Shown: positions 45,952-59,800 of the stretch, in pieces | Layout of the letters: each line of letters starts with the position of its first letter | How positions within the stretch are numbered: the first letter of the stretch is position 1 | Source: Nemopilema nomurai | Lineage: Eukaryota > Cnidaria > Scyphozoa > Rhizostomeae > Rhizostomatidae | Reading direction: 5' to 3' | Assembly (NCBI GenBank): GCA_003864495.1 | Contig: ML133498.1 | Location: 1,658,163 to 1,722,162 of the forward strand | DNA length: 64,000 nt | Program-made: the position numbers and the translations under genes | Notes under the pieces: model-generated | What the model was told of the DNA's origin: nothing | Databases searched by the model: none | The model's input: the letters and a program-made list of their open reading frames with translations, nothing else

Positions 45952-48900
45952 ATGGCTTCATGTAAATGTATTAACACTTCTAAAGCATTCAAGCAAGTTA
46001 TCAGCAGCTTTCGTTCCAGAATCTGCTACCGCCAGGTTTGTACTTTATTGATGTCAGCAGAGCATCTCCCCGGCGAAGCGGTGTGTGTTGACGAAGGAAG
46101 CTGATCTGCCTAGGCCAGTGGTAACTGTCGCACCCCAATGTTTGCAACCACTTTTTAAATGGTTCTGTGTCAATAATCTTTTAATCGGAAATAATTCATT
46201 TGCAACACGCGCCTTGATCTTCCAGTTTTTTACCTAAATTAAGCTGGAATTGGTGACAGTTAGAACCACAGCTTTGCCATCACAGTTGTGAAGCTCAGCG
46301 TCACAAGCGCTATCCCGCGTCCTTTTCAGTGCATCGCATACGAATAGAAAGTAAACTTTTCCATATATCCAGCTGTAGAAATTCATGCAATGCCTCGTTA
46401 AAACAGGCCATCGTATTCAGTTTCACTTGTCTTTCCATCTACCCATTCCGTATTTGTTCAATGTGGTTTTCTGTCCTATCTGATTTCCCGAAACCAGGCT
46501 CCTAAACAGATAAAGGCCATTGGACAGAAAGTTCCAAAATGTAGCCAGTAAAGGTTTGCCGACCTAGAAGGTTGCATGCGAATCATCATCTCTGTCTTTA
46601 GTTTCTTTTTTGTTTTGAAGGTAATTTTTGTATTTAGGCCATGGCTATGGAAGCTACTATGCATAATATATCCAAAGAGCCAAAATAGATATGTTATCTT
46701 TCAACAATCTTTAGATCAACCCAAACCTTACCTCAATTTAATTCTGACCATGACCCTAACGATTCAGCTGGGGAATTTTCCTATTGATGGATCAAACTCC
46801 CAAGAGAGCTCCTCACTAATCCCTCCACACTTTTATATTCACATTTATCTTGTTTTGTAATTGTGTAGTGAGTTATCTTTATACTGATGTATATTGTATT
46901 CTTGCAATTAGTTCGTTTCTGTACTGTTACTAGTGCCAGTTCTAGGGGTAAGCTTTAAGCTAAACAGAAACCTATAAAAAATTCTTTATCCACAACTACT
47001 TCTTATGTAATATGTTTGAAATAAAGCACAGGGAGCATTATTCACTATAACTGGCAGTAACTTAAGAACATTTTTGAAAGAGGGAGTACCTATTCTTAGT
47101 GAACAATGTATGTTGTTTTGCCATTGTTTTGAACAATGAACCCAAATAACCAGACCAAAAAGTAATTGCCACTATTTGGAACTGTTTGTTATTTGTCCTG
47201 CTTTATTCATAGGTCTATCCAGCAGTTCAAAGGGTGGCATCATTTTCTGGTATGTAAAAGAATTGATCACAAACTACAAATCATCTGTTGTCATCTTAAT
47301 ATTGCTGGAATTTTTTTCATCTTTCTTGACATACATTTTCTTGGGACTAGAGCATCTTTGATGGTTTTTTTTCTGTTGGCAGACTAGTTATCAATTCAGA
47401 AAAAAGAACAAAATAAGTTTGCACAAAATGTAATATAATTGATATTTGTCTATTAAGAATTTTATGTGCTTGCATGGTATTTATATATAAGAATTGTATT
47501 TCATTGGTTGTTGTTTTGTAAGCCTATTTGAATGCTCGTTTTGAAAGTTGTGACAATTAGATTATAATTGTGATTTTATTTTGATTAATAATTATAATCT
47601 CTCTATTTTATAGCGTCAGCTGAAGGATTAAAAAAAGCGTGAGAATCATTTAACTTTGTATAAAACCTTGCATTTGGTTTCAATTTTGCAGCCATTTCTC
47701 AACCTATGCAGTTGGGAATTGGATTTTCCAATTTCCCAGCCTCTCTCAGTTTTTCTCAGCATTAAGCATTCAGTCTTTTGAAGCCTCTAAAGCTACAGAT
47801 GACTTTTGTTGATTTAGAGACCAATGCAGTTTAAAGGGATCATTTGTCTCTTTTTGGAGGTATCAAATACATTAAGGTCTTGCAAGGTACAAACAGTAGA
47901 AATGAAGTTTAATGATGTGTCTTGAATGATGTCTCCAGGGTCATCCTACCTTTATATTATTAAGAAAGGAATATAGTAAGTAGATTTTGTTTTTATTTTA
48001 GACCAGCAGTTTTAACATCATCTCTTTCCAACAACTGGACAAGGAGGATAACAACTTCATCAATTCTTGGTATTTTTCTAAAGCTGTTTCTATCATTATG
48101 TTAGGGTAGCATGTAAGTGGGACACATCCTTTCATTTGGCTTGAAACAAGAGTGGCCAAGTGAGCTTCTTGATATGATAAAAGACATGAGCGATGTGATC
48201 TTGTGTCTCTAATTGAAGGGGGAAAGTAATAGAAAGAGGTGTTTATGACAACCTGTTTTCGAAAGAATCAGGTACAATTAGAAGGCAGGCATTTAAGTTT
48301 TCTCTTCAGCTAATTGTGTTTGACTTTGAATTGATAATCTATATTTTGATTACATACCTGTTTGTTATAGCTAGTGACTATGAAATAGTCAACACACCCC
48401 CATTTGCTGAGTCAATCTCAGAAGGAGATGTTAGGTGGGATAAAGGTAAGATGACACAAAGAGAAAGCTTAAAATTTGACTCAGTTATTTCATTTTCAGG
48501 ATCTTCATTGGTAGAGTCTGTTTAGAATCTTACCTCTAAAAGATTGCATTGCATAGGATAGATAGTAAGCTGAAGTCTCTATGTAAACATTGCTAGTAGT
48601 TTGAAGCCAATGAGCTTTTCAAAGGGTAAAGTAGAATGCTTGAAGTGGTTATTTTGTTGTTTAACTTTGGCAGAGTTTGCGTCTCTGCTAAAAACAGACC
48701 TATGGAAGAATAAAAAGTAGACATACAAATGACTACTAACCACAATTTCTCATGGCATATCATGAGAGTCAGCTGTTGGAAAAACAAAATGCAAGAAAAA
48801 TGCATCTATGAATATTTGGAGTTTCTGACCTGCAGATTTAGGAACTTTCAAAAATAAGTATTAGTGACGAACAAGCTAATTTTATAGTGGTTGTCATTCA

Positions 48901-51900
48901 TTTTACTCGCTTTGACTCAAATCTGCCAATTAATTGCCAATCTTTGATTTCATGTTAAGGTGTTGGTGATGTAGTTGCAGAGGATGAAGTTGTTGGTGAA
49001 ATTGAAACTGACAAAGTAAGATGACTTTGTGCTGCACCTATAAATATGTAGTTCTCCTTGCACTCTGTCTGATGTTTATGTGCCAAGTGGGGGAATTATA
49101 ATTTCTTTTGTCATATGAAAAGTGCACTGGAATGTTGACACATTTTTCCTAAATGGTAGTTTGTAAGACACTTAAATGAAAGTCACTAATACTGTAAATA
49201 TTTTTTATTCTGCTCGAACAAACAGACCTGGCGATAGTTTTCTGCTTGAAAAAAAGCTGGGTATTTCCTTGTTACAGCAAGGTATCATACTTTATTATCA
49301 GCTGTTCATTTGATGAAATGCTATATTGTAGCTTGATTGTTTTACGTTTCACAGACCAGCATACCAATCACTGCTTCTGCATCTGGAGTCATTGTTGAAC
49401 TCTTTGTTGAGGATGGCGAAAAAGTGGAAAAAGGAGACAAGTTGTTCAAAATTCAAGTTGGAGGTACTAGAACTTTGATTCCATAAAGCTAACCTCAATG
49501 TCAGATATTTGTCAATCAACCTATCTCAGATATACACCTATACACTACGCTTTAAATCCATCCAGCTCAGAGGATGAATGATTCAGCTGACAAGAGGGTT
49601 ATGTAACTCATGTTTTGCTTTACGAACATCTCAACAGCAGCCAGATTAGGTTATAATAAGCTTGTTTTTAATTTGTTAGTGACAGATGGGACTTCTGCAG
49701 CCCCACCCAAGGATGTAATCGCGGATGAAGCTCCTCCACAGCCTGCAGTTGTAGCAGAAGCTCCTGCGCCGATAAGACCAGCAGCTCTAACAACACCACC
49801 ACCAGGTAACACCATTGGCCTTTCCCGACCAGTCTTTATCTAATGTGCAAAGGACAAACTGGCATCTGCATACTGTTTCTTGGGGACATTTATTGCGCGT
49901 TGGCCTCTTTGCCAGTGAAGTTGAATTTCCTGTACTTTCGTGTACTGTATAAGCCAGCTGATTTGATCAATCTGCTCATTCTTTTTATTCGTTTTTCCCC
50001 TCTTATCTTATTTTAAAGAAATCTGTTCTCGATAAATTGTCCCACTCATTTATTATTTCATTTCGTTCATTTTTATTCGTGTCTAAGAGGAAAGCAAGGC
50101 TGCCATTCTAAAATATATGTTAAGCTCCACTTGTTTGCTTTAGTCATGTAAATTTTCAGTTGATCGATATTTCAGCTGAAATAAAGTCAAGTACAAGTAA
50201 AATCTTTCATATAGCCAACTGTATGTTTTCCATTTCAGTTGCTGAAAAGGAGGGTGGTCCAATGTTGGTAACAAGGCCATCTCCTCCGCCACCACCCCCT
50301 GCTAGTCAACAAGTTACTCCTATGATAACGAAAAGTGACGCAAAGGAGGCACCTACGTCACTTAGTGGATCCCGTAAAGAAACTAGGGTGAGACTGATTT
50401 GCCCAGTTTGATCTCATTGCCTCTTTTTTCGTTCCTTCTTCTTTCTTATTCGTTCCTCTCTTCTTCTATCCTCTCTTTTTCGAATAACTCTATATTGCCG
50501 CTAAATTCACCTTCTTTACCCCCTCTTCACTCCTGTGTATGTTGTCAGTTTCATGTAGGCGAATTCATAAAATACTTTTCGCTCTACCTTCTGCAAAGTC
50601 TGGTGCTACTTTGTTTTTTTTTCGTATTGGCATTCGCATTTCGTTTCTCTAGGTTAAAATGTCGCGAATGCGCTTGCGAATTTCTCAGCGGTTGAAGGAT
50701 GCCCAAGACGTGAACGCTATGCTGACGACCTTCAATGAAGTTGACATGAGGTAATGAAACCCTGTGGTCTCCTTACGTCATTTGTATCGAATTGGCAAAG
50801 CAAAGAAGCCTTCGCCATTGGTAAAAAGTTGCACTGGAAATTAATTGAACAGTAATTTTACGATAAGCTAACTGCATATGGACATTATAGTATTTGATAA
50901 ATTGGTTGTTGGTGAAACGAGTAAAACATAGAATAGTTTCATATGGTGTTTCTGAGATTTTGGCACATTTTGGTGGTCGTTTCGAAAGTGAGTTCCGAGA
51001 ACAGCAATTCTGAGTTTAAGTTCTGACAACAACAATTCTAAGTGAAAAGAAATGGAGTTTGTTCAGGGGGTAAGGCAGCTAATCGTTGTTTTGCATTTTT
51101 TCAAGCAACATAATGGAAATGCGGTCTAAACACAAGGATTCCTTCCTGAAGTCACATGGCCTCAAGCTTGGATTCATGTCTGCTTTCACAAAGGCAGCGA
51201 GTTATGCACTTCAGTCGATGCCAGTAGTGAATGCAGGTGTGTTTTCTTGAATTTCACGTTTCTGTGGAAAAGGTAATTCGATGCTACATACAGCCTTTTT
51301 AAAATAAGCATTATACAATGAATCACTTGCCAGTTCAGCAGTCACATAGAGAAAGTCACAGTGGAAGATGAGTGAACCTTTCAAAGAAGATAGCTCCATA
51401 CCACTGCATGCGTCCAAACATGTTTTGTGTTTGTATCAGCTAAATGTAGAACCCAAGCTCTTACACGTTTTCCCTTGTTTTCAGTGATAGAAGATGGGCA
51501 TATTGTTTACCGCGATTACGTTGATATTAGTGTTGCTGTTGCTACCCCGAAGGTGAGCTGATACCTGCTAACCAATTCTGATACCTTGCGCAAAAAGTCT
51601 TTTTATTTAAAGCCAGCCGCACGTAGAGATAGGAAGGATGTTTCTCACATAGGCTTCATTATGCATTGCACGCACCATCTTTACCTAGAATCTGCGGAGG
51701 CAATTATCATGGTTTTTCTGTTGACAATAGCTGGCACTCCTTTCTTGAGTATAATGTAGACTGGTGCAAACAGAGACTGGAAACTCAATCTCAGAATCTA
51801 TTTTTTTTTCGTTGGATGTAATAACTTCTTGTGAATTCAATTTTAGAGTCGATAATTTTGTATTTCAGGGACTAGTTGTACCCGTGCTGAGAGACGTGCA

Positions 51901-52822
51901 GAGTATGAATTATCTTGATATAGAAAAAGGCATCAACGAACTTGGCGAGAAGGTAAGGTCTCTATTACTAAAGAATATTTCCACACCAAATCGAGCTCAT
52001 TGTGAAAAAACTTTCCAATGTATTGTTCAAAAAGTTGATTTTTACTGAATAAGTTAATTAGAAAACTCGGCACACCCTACACTGCCTAAAGTTCTTTATC
52101 CACCGGTAACAAAAAAACTGGAATTTTCTCTGAGAAAATGCTCCTATTTGCATCTGGCATTGTACCTGGCACTTTCTGAAGGCCAATCGACCCCAGCTTT
52201 TGTCATTCGTTTGTCTCTTCTGTCCGGTAGGCACGTACTGGTGATTTGGCCATAGAAGACATGGACGGGGGTACGTTCACAATTTCGAACGGTGGCGTGT
52301 TTGGCTCGTTGATGGGTACCCCGATCATAAACCCACCTCAGTCGGCTATTCTTGGACTGCACGCCATCAACGATAGGCCAGTTGCTGTCAATGGCCAGGT
52401 AATATGCGCATTGTTTTGTTGTTCTAGTCACGTCGTTTGAATGTTGTTTCTTTGCAATTTTCTCGTACAAAGTTCTCAATAACATCTTAACTGAATGAAT
52501 GCAGGATCCAAATAACGTCCACTTGTTGGGAATCGGACCACCTGTCGATCAATACAGTGTCTTGATAAGTCTTTTGCTGTTAGAGGTTCAAATAGAACGA
52601 TCAATAGAGCTTGAACGTGCTATATGAACGTAAAGTTATATGAACGTAAAGTTATATGAACGTAATGTCATGCCCCTTTCGTTATAGGTCGTCATCCGAC
52701 CAATGATGTATCTGGCACTGACGTATGATCATAGACTGATCGACGGAAGAGAGGCCGTGACCTTCCTTAGAAAGATTAAATCTGCTGTTGAGGATCCTAG
52801 AATTATTTTACTTAATTTATGA
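45952..52822 (+). CDS. DLST: Dihydrolipoyllysine succinyltransferase, E2 of the 2-oxoglutarate dehydrogenase complex
   Basis: Mitochondrial TCA-cycle enzyme that moves succinyl from E1 to CoA through a lipoyl arm. Exons: 45952-46035, 47214-47250, 48007-48069, 48371-48445, 48960-49015, 49355-49463, 49680-49805, 50239-50387, 50653-50750, 51106-51236, 51485-51552, 51869-51952, 52231-52398 and 52688-52822; about 460 residues. The first three exons give a basic, Ser/Thr-rich presequence ([10 protein letters not shown]); exons 2 and 3 were picked on phase and splice signals and are the least sure. The lipoyl domain starts at [17 protein letters not shown] with lipoyl Lys in EIETDK (about 105). An Ala/Pro-rich linker follows, without a peripheral-subunit-binding domain, as in other animal DLSTs. 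The catalytic domain has [19 protein letters not shown] and the active-site [12 protein letters not shown]. Confidence 0.95.
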
Positions 52823-52942
52823 TTGGTTTTACATGTTGATCCCTAATTTGTTCTTACATTGTTTCGGTGCTTTGTTCGTATTATCCTTGAAGAAGGTCAG
52901 TGTGTTTTTCGTGACCATAGTTAATGAGGTGAAATGAGTATA

Positions 52943-52948
52943 AATAAA
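52943..52948 (+). terminator. Polyadenylation signal of DLST
   Basis: AATAAA lies about 120 nt after the DLST stop codon, on the coding strand and at a usual distance. No closer canonical hexamer was seen. Confidence 0.6.
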
Positions 52949-53811
52949 AATTACCGATATACATCATGTGATCTATTTTTCTGTTCTTCACTCGAAAGTG
53001 CATTTAAATTTGCATGCAGAAAGGAAGCACCGCTTCTTGGGCCTCGTTATTTCCGTTCAAATAATTGAATCTAAATTGGTTCAGCCACCACTAGAAAATT
53101 AAGTCTCTTAGTTTTATTCCCACAAACTGTCTGTTTTTCCTCTAGCGAAGTTCACAATAATTCTCCATTCTTCCTTTTTCGATCTGTACTTTTACAGCCT
53201 TTTTGGAGCCTTGTTGTCTCTGCCTGTCTGCTTGTTCGTTTGTCTGACCGCCGGTTTGTCTGCTTGTCTTTCTTCCTATTAGCCCGCCTTTCCGTTGCCT
53301 TGGCTGGTATTCATTCGTACGACAAACTTGCTACTACCATTGTGCATTTTCAGTTAAAACTTGGCAGACAATTTTTGTTTCCCAAAATATAGTTTTTAGC
53401 CGAAAATAACAAGTAAGTGAATAATACTTAATCCTGAATCAAACTTGCTTCAGTCTCCTGAACAGCGAATAACATTGAAAAAATCTCTAATGAGATGAAT
53501 CCAGAAATACAGTTGCACCTTTGAGAGGAATATTTCCACGAGAATATTTCTTATTAGAATTCAATGTGTATCGAAGGACTGAAAGCTGGCGGATACTTAA
53601 TTTTGACCATTAAAAGTCTGAGGCTCTCTAACGAAAGGAAAGATTAGCTGAGGCCCTAATGGCCAAGAAAAAAGGACTCAAACATTGAAAATGGCAATCT
53701 TTCTTACAATACGAACTGTAATTTCTAAGAAAAAAATAAAAACATTCGAGAAATGCAAATATTTTTGGATCCATTTGTCAAAGTTTTCTAAACCTCTTTT
53801 ATGGAGATATT
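52949..53811. other. Spacer between DLST and the 177-bp satellite
   Basis: Unique sequence, partly pyrimidine-rich (tctgcctgtctgcttgttcg words near 53218-53275). No gene was recognised. The last part, from about 53685, drifts into sequence related to the satellite. Confidence 0.45.
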
Positions 53812-55305
53812 TCAGTTCATATTTAGAGATTTTATGGAGATATTTCAGCAACAAATTCTGGTTGGAAATGAACACTTTTGCAAGGCTATAGCCTTGGTGT
53901 TTTCAGTGGATCTTTATGCGTCGTTGGAGGCGACGAATCTCTAAATATATACATCGTACGACGTCGTAATTACCGTCAAAATGATTGACATGACATGTTC
54001 TGTGATTCCAGTTCATATTTGGAGTAACAAATTTTTTGTCAAAAATGACCACTTTTGCAAGGCTATAGCCTTGGTATTTTCAGTGGAACTTTATGCGTCG
54101 TTGGAGGCGATGAATCTCTAAATATATACATCGTACGACGTCGTAATTACCGTCAAAATGATTGACATGACATGTTCTGTGATTCCAGTTCATATTTGGA
54201 GCAACAAATTTTTGGACCAAAATGACCACTTTTGCAAGGCTATAGCCTTGGTATTTTCAGTGGATCTTTATGCGTCGTTGAAGGCGACGAATCTCTAAAT
54301 ATATACATCGTACGACGTAGTAATTACCGTCAAAATGATTGACATGACATGTTCTGTGATTCCAGTTCATATTTGGAGTAACAAATTTTCTGTTAAAAAT
54401 GACCACTTTTGCAAGGCGGTAGCCTTGGTATTTTCAGTGGATCATTATGCGTCGTTGGAGGCGACGAATCTCTAAATATATACATCGTACGACGTCGTAA
54501 TTACCGTCAAACTGATTGACATGACATATTCTGTGATTCCAGTTCATATTTGGAGCAACAAACTTTTGGACCAAAATGACCACTTTTGCAAGGCTATAGC
54601 CTTGGTATTTTCAGTGAATCTTTATGCGTCGTTGGAGGCGACGAATCTCTAAATATATACATCGTACGACGTCGTAATTAGCGTCAAAATGATTGACATG
54701 ACATGTTCTGTGATTCCAGTTCATATTTGGAGTAACAAATTTTCTGTCAAAAATGACCACTTTTGCAAGGCTATAGCCTTGGTATTTTCAGTGAATCTTT
54801 ATGCGTCGTTGGAGGCAACGAATCTCTAAATATATACATCGTACGACGTCGTAATTAGCGTCAAAATGATTGACATGACATGTTCTGTGATTCCAGTTCA
54901 TATTTGGAGTAACAAATTTTCTGTCAAAAATGACCACTTTTGCAAGGCTATAGCCTTGGTATTTTCAGTGAATCTTTATGCGTCGTTGGAGGCGACGAAT
55001 CTCTAAATATATACATCGTACGACGTCGTAATTAGCGTCAAAATGATTGACATGACATGTTCTGTGATTCCAGTTCATATTTGGAGCAACAAATTTTTGG
55101 ACCAAAATGGCCACTTTTGCAAGGCTATAGCCTTGGTATTTTCAGTGGATTATTATGCGTCGTTGGAGGCAACGAATCTCTAAATATATACATCGTACGC
55201 CGTCGTAATTATCGTCAAAATGAGTGACATGACATGCTCTGTGATTCTAGTTCATATTTGGAGCAACAAATTTTTTGTCAAAAATGACAACTTTTGCAAG
55301 GACGC
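53812..55305. repeat. 177-bp tandem satellite, eight full copies
   Basis: Units repeat every 177 bp: the landmark 'gcaaggctatagcc' is at 53880, 54057, 54234 and 54411 and so on, up to a diverged 'gcaaggacgcc' at 55297. The first copy is preceded by a degraded partial unit. Each unit holds a perfect 16-bp palindrome CAAGGCTATAGCCTTG (53881-53896 in the first copy; changed by one or two bases in some copies), a hairpin with CGTCG and CGACG arms (53919-53935), and a perfect 12-bp palindrome TACGACGTCGTA (53957-53968). It shares no sequence with the 171-bp satellite at the left of the window. Confidence 0.96.
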
Positions 55306-55813
55306 CGATGCATTTTAGCACGGTCTTTTAGGCGTCGAAAGTCTGGATATTCACATCCTAGTGTCGTAGCTATAATCAAAACTGGCCAAATCTATCTTGT
55401 GTTTCTGCTCTTTGAAGTTTCGTGCTTCTAGAAAAAGTATCTTTAACGATATTTTTAACTGCGACCACATGCTACTAAATTGATTCACCTTCTGGTTGCT
55501 GTTGTTGTTTTGAATTTTACAATGGGTGACGTATGGCAGTTTTTGGTTGGCTAAAGCATATGCATCGAATAGATTACTTGGTCACCGTTATAACCTTACA
55601 GTCTTTGATACTGTAATATTATTGAATTGCATCAAATGATAAACCCATAACTGCAACTCTACTCATTGGAGTTTACCAGTGATAGGAAAACGCTTTGTGG
55701 TGTTTGGTGCAATCGAAGCAAGGTTGAATATTTGGCATTGAAAAGATTCTTATCGATGTGGCTGGCCTTTGAAATCTAGCCAATTGTTGAGATTTTACCT
55801 GTATATTTCTTAA
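55306..55813. other. Short spacer between satellite and TTAA element
   Basis: Contains a diverged end of the satellite (to about 55380) and then unique DNA. It ends with the TTAA (55810-55813) that flanks the next element. No gene. Confidence 0.5.
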
Positions 55814-56497
55814 AGGGGCTGGATAAGAAATTTGCCCGCGGGACGCTACGCGCGCATTTTGTGTTGATCTTTGGGTAAAAGATCAATCTTGTCATTGGAT
55901 TCATTATCGAAAAATTTCCTACTGCAATCTTTCTGCATAGCTCTGAGCACAAGAGGAGCAAGTAGTTTAAAAAGGGAATTGTAAAGAGGATAGTCATTTT
56001 TATTATTTTATTGACATATTTTGTACGTGCGCATGGAGAAGAGGGAGAGGAGAAGACCGAATTTGACGGAGTTTGCTGTGAAGAAAGAAAGACAGTCTGT
56101 TCGATCATGGAAAAGTTTGCACAGGGGGATATATTTTTAAATATAAAGTGGACGCTTGCACGTAACCATTTTTGCAAGGATATAAAGAGTTGCTGCCCTA
56201 AAGTGTACGAAATTCAAAAGAACCATGCCGATATGGCCTACCGAGGAAACTTATTTTTATATTTAAATAACCCAAATATTACGTATAAATTGTATTTTGA
56301 TTAAATGCGTACTCACCACTTCTGGTCCAGAAAAATTACTGTCACTTTCGGTACACTCCGAAGAATCCATCGATGAATTACCTGGAATTTAACCTTTAGT
56401 ATGTCTGAAGTCCGCCATTTCGAAATCTCCCTCCACCTCCAAATCGCGCGGGACGACCCGTGATGCGCAATGTTTACGAATTTCTTATCCAGCCCCT
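55814..56497. mobile_element. TTAA-flanked inverted-repeat element (684 bp)
   Basis: Perfect 19-bp terminal inverted repeats AGGGGCTGGATAAGAAATT at 55814-55832 and inverted at 56479-56497. Both are directly flanked by TTAA (55810-55813 and 56498-56501), the target duplication used by piggyBac-type elements. The terminal bases do not follow the usual piggyBac CCC start, so the superfamily is open. No transposase is present, so it is non-autonomous. It carries a protein-like frame, given separately. Confidence 0.85.
56011..56304 (+). pseudogene. Open frame in the TTAA element, weakly like the P2X7 C-terminal Cys-rich domain
   Basis: About 97 codons open without an ATG at the start (TTG), ending at a stop. 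It contains GVCCEERKTVCSIMEKF, then DIKSCCPKVYEIQKNH and MAYRGNLFLYLNN. The spacing of CC, C and the final AYRxxxxxL recalls the Cys-rich domain at the end of P2X7 receptors, which also occurs alone in many invertebrate proteins. The later conserved part (GKGxRxxxPSC) is missing. On the opposite strand, 56317-56370 looks like a first coding exon (MDSSECTESDSNFSGPE then donor GTGAGT). Probably a carried gene fragment; assignment tentative. Confidence 0.3.
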
Positions 56498-56501
56498 TTA
56501 A

Positions 56502-56821
56502 GCATCTATTGCTATTGTCAGGGAAGTCTGACGCAAATTGTTCCTCAAGAATTAGCGAACAAACACGAAAATAGCGTTATTCTCAAAGAAATGAGTGAAG
56601 ATGGAAAAATGCTTTATGATAAAACAAATATTGAACAAATGTGCAAGACTAAAAATTCTAAAAATTCAACCGACAATTTGACAATGAAGTCCCAAAACAA
56701 CAGTGTAATAACAGGCTGGATGAATGACATTCCAGAGAAAGTGCAAGTGGGAAATAAGCATTGCATTTGTAAACGAACAACGGTTCATTGAATCGAATTA
56801 CAACGAACAGTTGCTGCTTCG
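56502..56821. other. 3' flank of the globin gene
   Basis: AT-rich sequence with short frames only. Expected to contain the globin 3' UTR, but no canonical AATAAA on the minus strand was identified. Confidence 0.4.
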
Positions 56822-59800
56822 TCACACTTTCTCGACATCAGCCGCCCCTGTCTTCATGCTTTCAGAAACGACGCTAAACAGAGCGAGCCACGCATTTTTA
56901 GAAGCTTCGTCAAGTGCTCCTCCTAAGGCATTCTCCAGCGTCCATATTAGAGCTCCACCCACCGCCTATGACAAGACAGTTGACAAAAGTTTAAACCGTC
57001 GTGCCAGTCTTTTAAGATGGCGACATCCAACAAAACTTAACGTTCACATTTTTATTATTTATCATTAGCTGCATATTGGGACGCGTTTCGACTAAAAAGA
57101 GTATATATGGACGTTTTGCACCGTCCTTCAAGGGTATTCGCACCATTTCTACAAAGCGTTAATAAACAATGTTAACTTGTTTGAGGCAACAAAATTTCTT
57201 TCTTGCAGTGACAATGGAACTTCCAAAGGATCTATGACAAAGCTCTAAGTCTCTACAGATTAAAACTTCAGTGGAAGTCAAGGGCATTTTGATTTTCCCA
57301 AAACGCAAATGCAGAGCATATTTGCATTTCAGCTAACGTCTACCAGTGTTTTTAGAAAGCCAACTTGCCCAAAAACAAAAGGGAAGGCAGATGTATGGAC
57401 AATTGCTGACACACTGTAGATGACACTTGAGATTGTCAAAACAATTAAAAAGGGAAAACATGAACCATTTCATACCTGAAAATGCTCATCCTGCAGCTGA
57501 AATCGTGCGTGGGCTGCCCCAAGTTGCTTTAAGATGGGGGCAAGAGAGGGGAGGTCGTGCAAAGAGCTCACTGCAAAACTGATCGTATCCATTACCCCTT
57601 TTGCATGCCTTGCAAGCCTTTCATCCGCCATTATCGAGTCCAGCTCCAAATTGTTTTCGACAGCGAAGTAGAACTTCTTTTTGACGTCAGGGTGCTCTTT
57701 GAATAGTCTGCGATGATATGACTAGAGCATTACGATTACAAGGCTCTGGCTAAAAAACATGGATTAACTTCTGATTTTGCTTAATTTACACAGGATTGTA
57801 TTTGGATTTGATTCCCGATTGAATTCGGATCGGGTTCACGTCCAGCTGGTTTTTTATTAGGATTGGCTTTTGTTTGGTATAGACATTTACTACACAGGCT
57901 ATGGCGATGATAGTGTTGTGTCACGCGACTTGATAACAGGCTGTGGAGAACCCATCCTGAAGACTTCAATCAATACGGTGTTACCTCTGCTTGAAATGTG
58001 ACTGTTGCAAATGAAAGGAACAAGAGATGAAGACGTTGAAATGGTTGGGACGGGCTGAAAAACAGTGTAACACTGAAAAGCTTGCTACAACAACAACAGC
58101 ATCTCTGGTTTGATCGAATCGAAGAATGAGTTTTCTGGCAGAATATAGCGGAGCCTAAAAAAATCTGCTGACACTTTATGGTCTTGAAAATGAAATCTTG
58201 AAAAAATTGGATGGAGGACATCTTTACCCTGGGTACCAGATTCACTATAAGTAAAATAATAGAGATTGGTACATAGGGTACGACATCTTGTGACTCAATG
58301 AGCAAACAAACTAAACTTCAAAGAAACTCATCTAACAAACTTCTAGTCCATTTGCCTTATAAGTAAAAAATGGGCGACATAAAATAATCCGTCTGCAATT
58401 GGCCATGTGATAAGACGTTTGCTCTATACTCCTTCACAGTGGCTCGAGTAACACTGGACTTTTGTTTCATCCAATGTTATAAAAGAACTGTTTCCGTTGA
58501 GGAATTTTCTTCATTTTTCAGTAGTAATTTCCATTGAAACAGGTTTGAATGTAAATTTTAAAGCTTTATCATTATCAATCTACCAAGAAAAAGGATTGTG
58601 CAGCCATATGAAATCCAATTGTCAGTGACAAAAGACTGTCTGGTCCCATAACTTAACCTTAAAATATAGACTGGAGCAAACATTAGAAAGAGCTTATTAT
58701 AATTATGGCTCAAGGTTTATAAAGGCTCAAGTGAATCACAAAACTTTTATTTAGGCTCAAAATTTTGCAAAAGTATAGTATCTGTTCATTTAGACAGCAA
58801 CCAATTTCATGTTGAAAACCTTTCCTAATCCCTTCAACCACGGAGGCCAAAGTCAGATTAAAATCAATAAGCCTTGAACTTTTGTATTTTTGTTTTCTAC
58901 AGATACAACAGTTGACAACAATCTCAATCCTTACCATGGTACCGAATTCAAGCACTTGAATATTATAATTACATTCATCCGTGTCAAACACAGAGAAAAA
59001 ACTAAATACGGAAGCAAATAGAAATGAATGACTGCAAGTCTGTAAAAGTTTGTTGTAGAAAGCGATGTCAATACCAACGACAGAAAAACAAATCGAAACC
59101 AAAGCGATTATAGTGATGATAAAAAGCCTCAGAAAATGTCAGTTCAAGTAAGAAAGGAAATTTTTAGGCATTCAAAAAAAATCATCCAATCGTCTAGCGT
59201 TCTCTCCGAGAGTTTTTGCAATCCAATAACTGAAATCAGATGATCATTATTCGTGTATTATATAAACTGTAGAAATATGTGAACAAATTCTTCGTGGTAT
59301 TGAACTTCACGATAGCAACGGATATCGGAAACAGTTTTTGCATACCTGTTATGTCTGGCACTCCTAAGAGTATGCAAATATTAGAAAATATGTTTAGAAA
59401 AAGCTGAAGAGATAAATATCAATTTGAGGGTCGAAAGCACTAGAGGAAGGTAACCGCCGCCACTTCACACTTAAAAAAAGACAACTGTTTCTCCAGTACC
59501 AAAAATTCAGGTTATAAAGCCAGTTTACTTGTCCCTTTGAGGATTTTATTACTCATCTAATAACTGGTTTTTCTAAATTACCTGTCATTCCCAGCCAAAT
59601 CTAGGAGAGGCAGGACCCGTGCCGAACACAGGCTTACATCCCAACTTATCCCCATTATTTGATGAGCTCCGTGTGGTCAAGACTGTGTACTAACGGCGTC
59701 GTTGCTAAAAGCCTGAACAACTGAACACTCCAAGAACAGGCTGAACACCCCAAAAATCTTGTTCTTAGGGTGTTCTTGGGGTGTTTTGGGGGTGTTTTGG

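Noticed and set aside
53880..55305. Hammerhead ribozyme in the satellites
   Set aside because: Neither satellite unit has the CTGATGA core on either strand.
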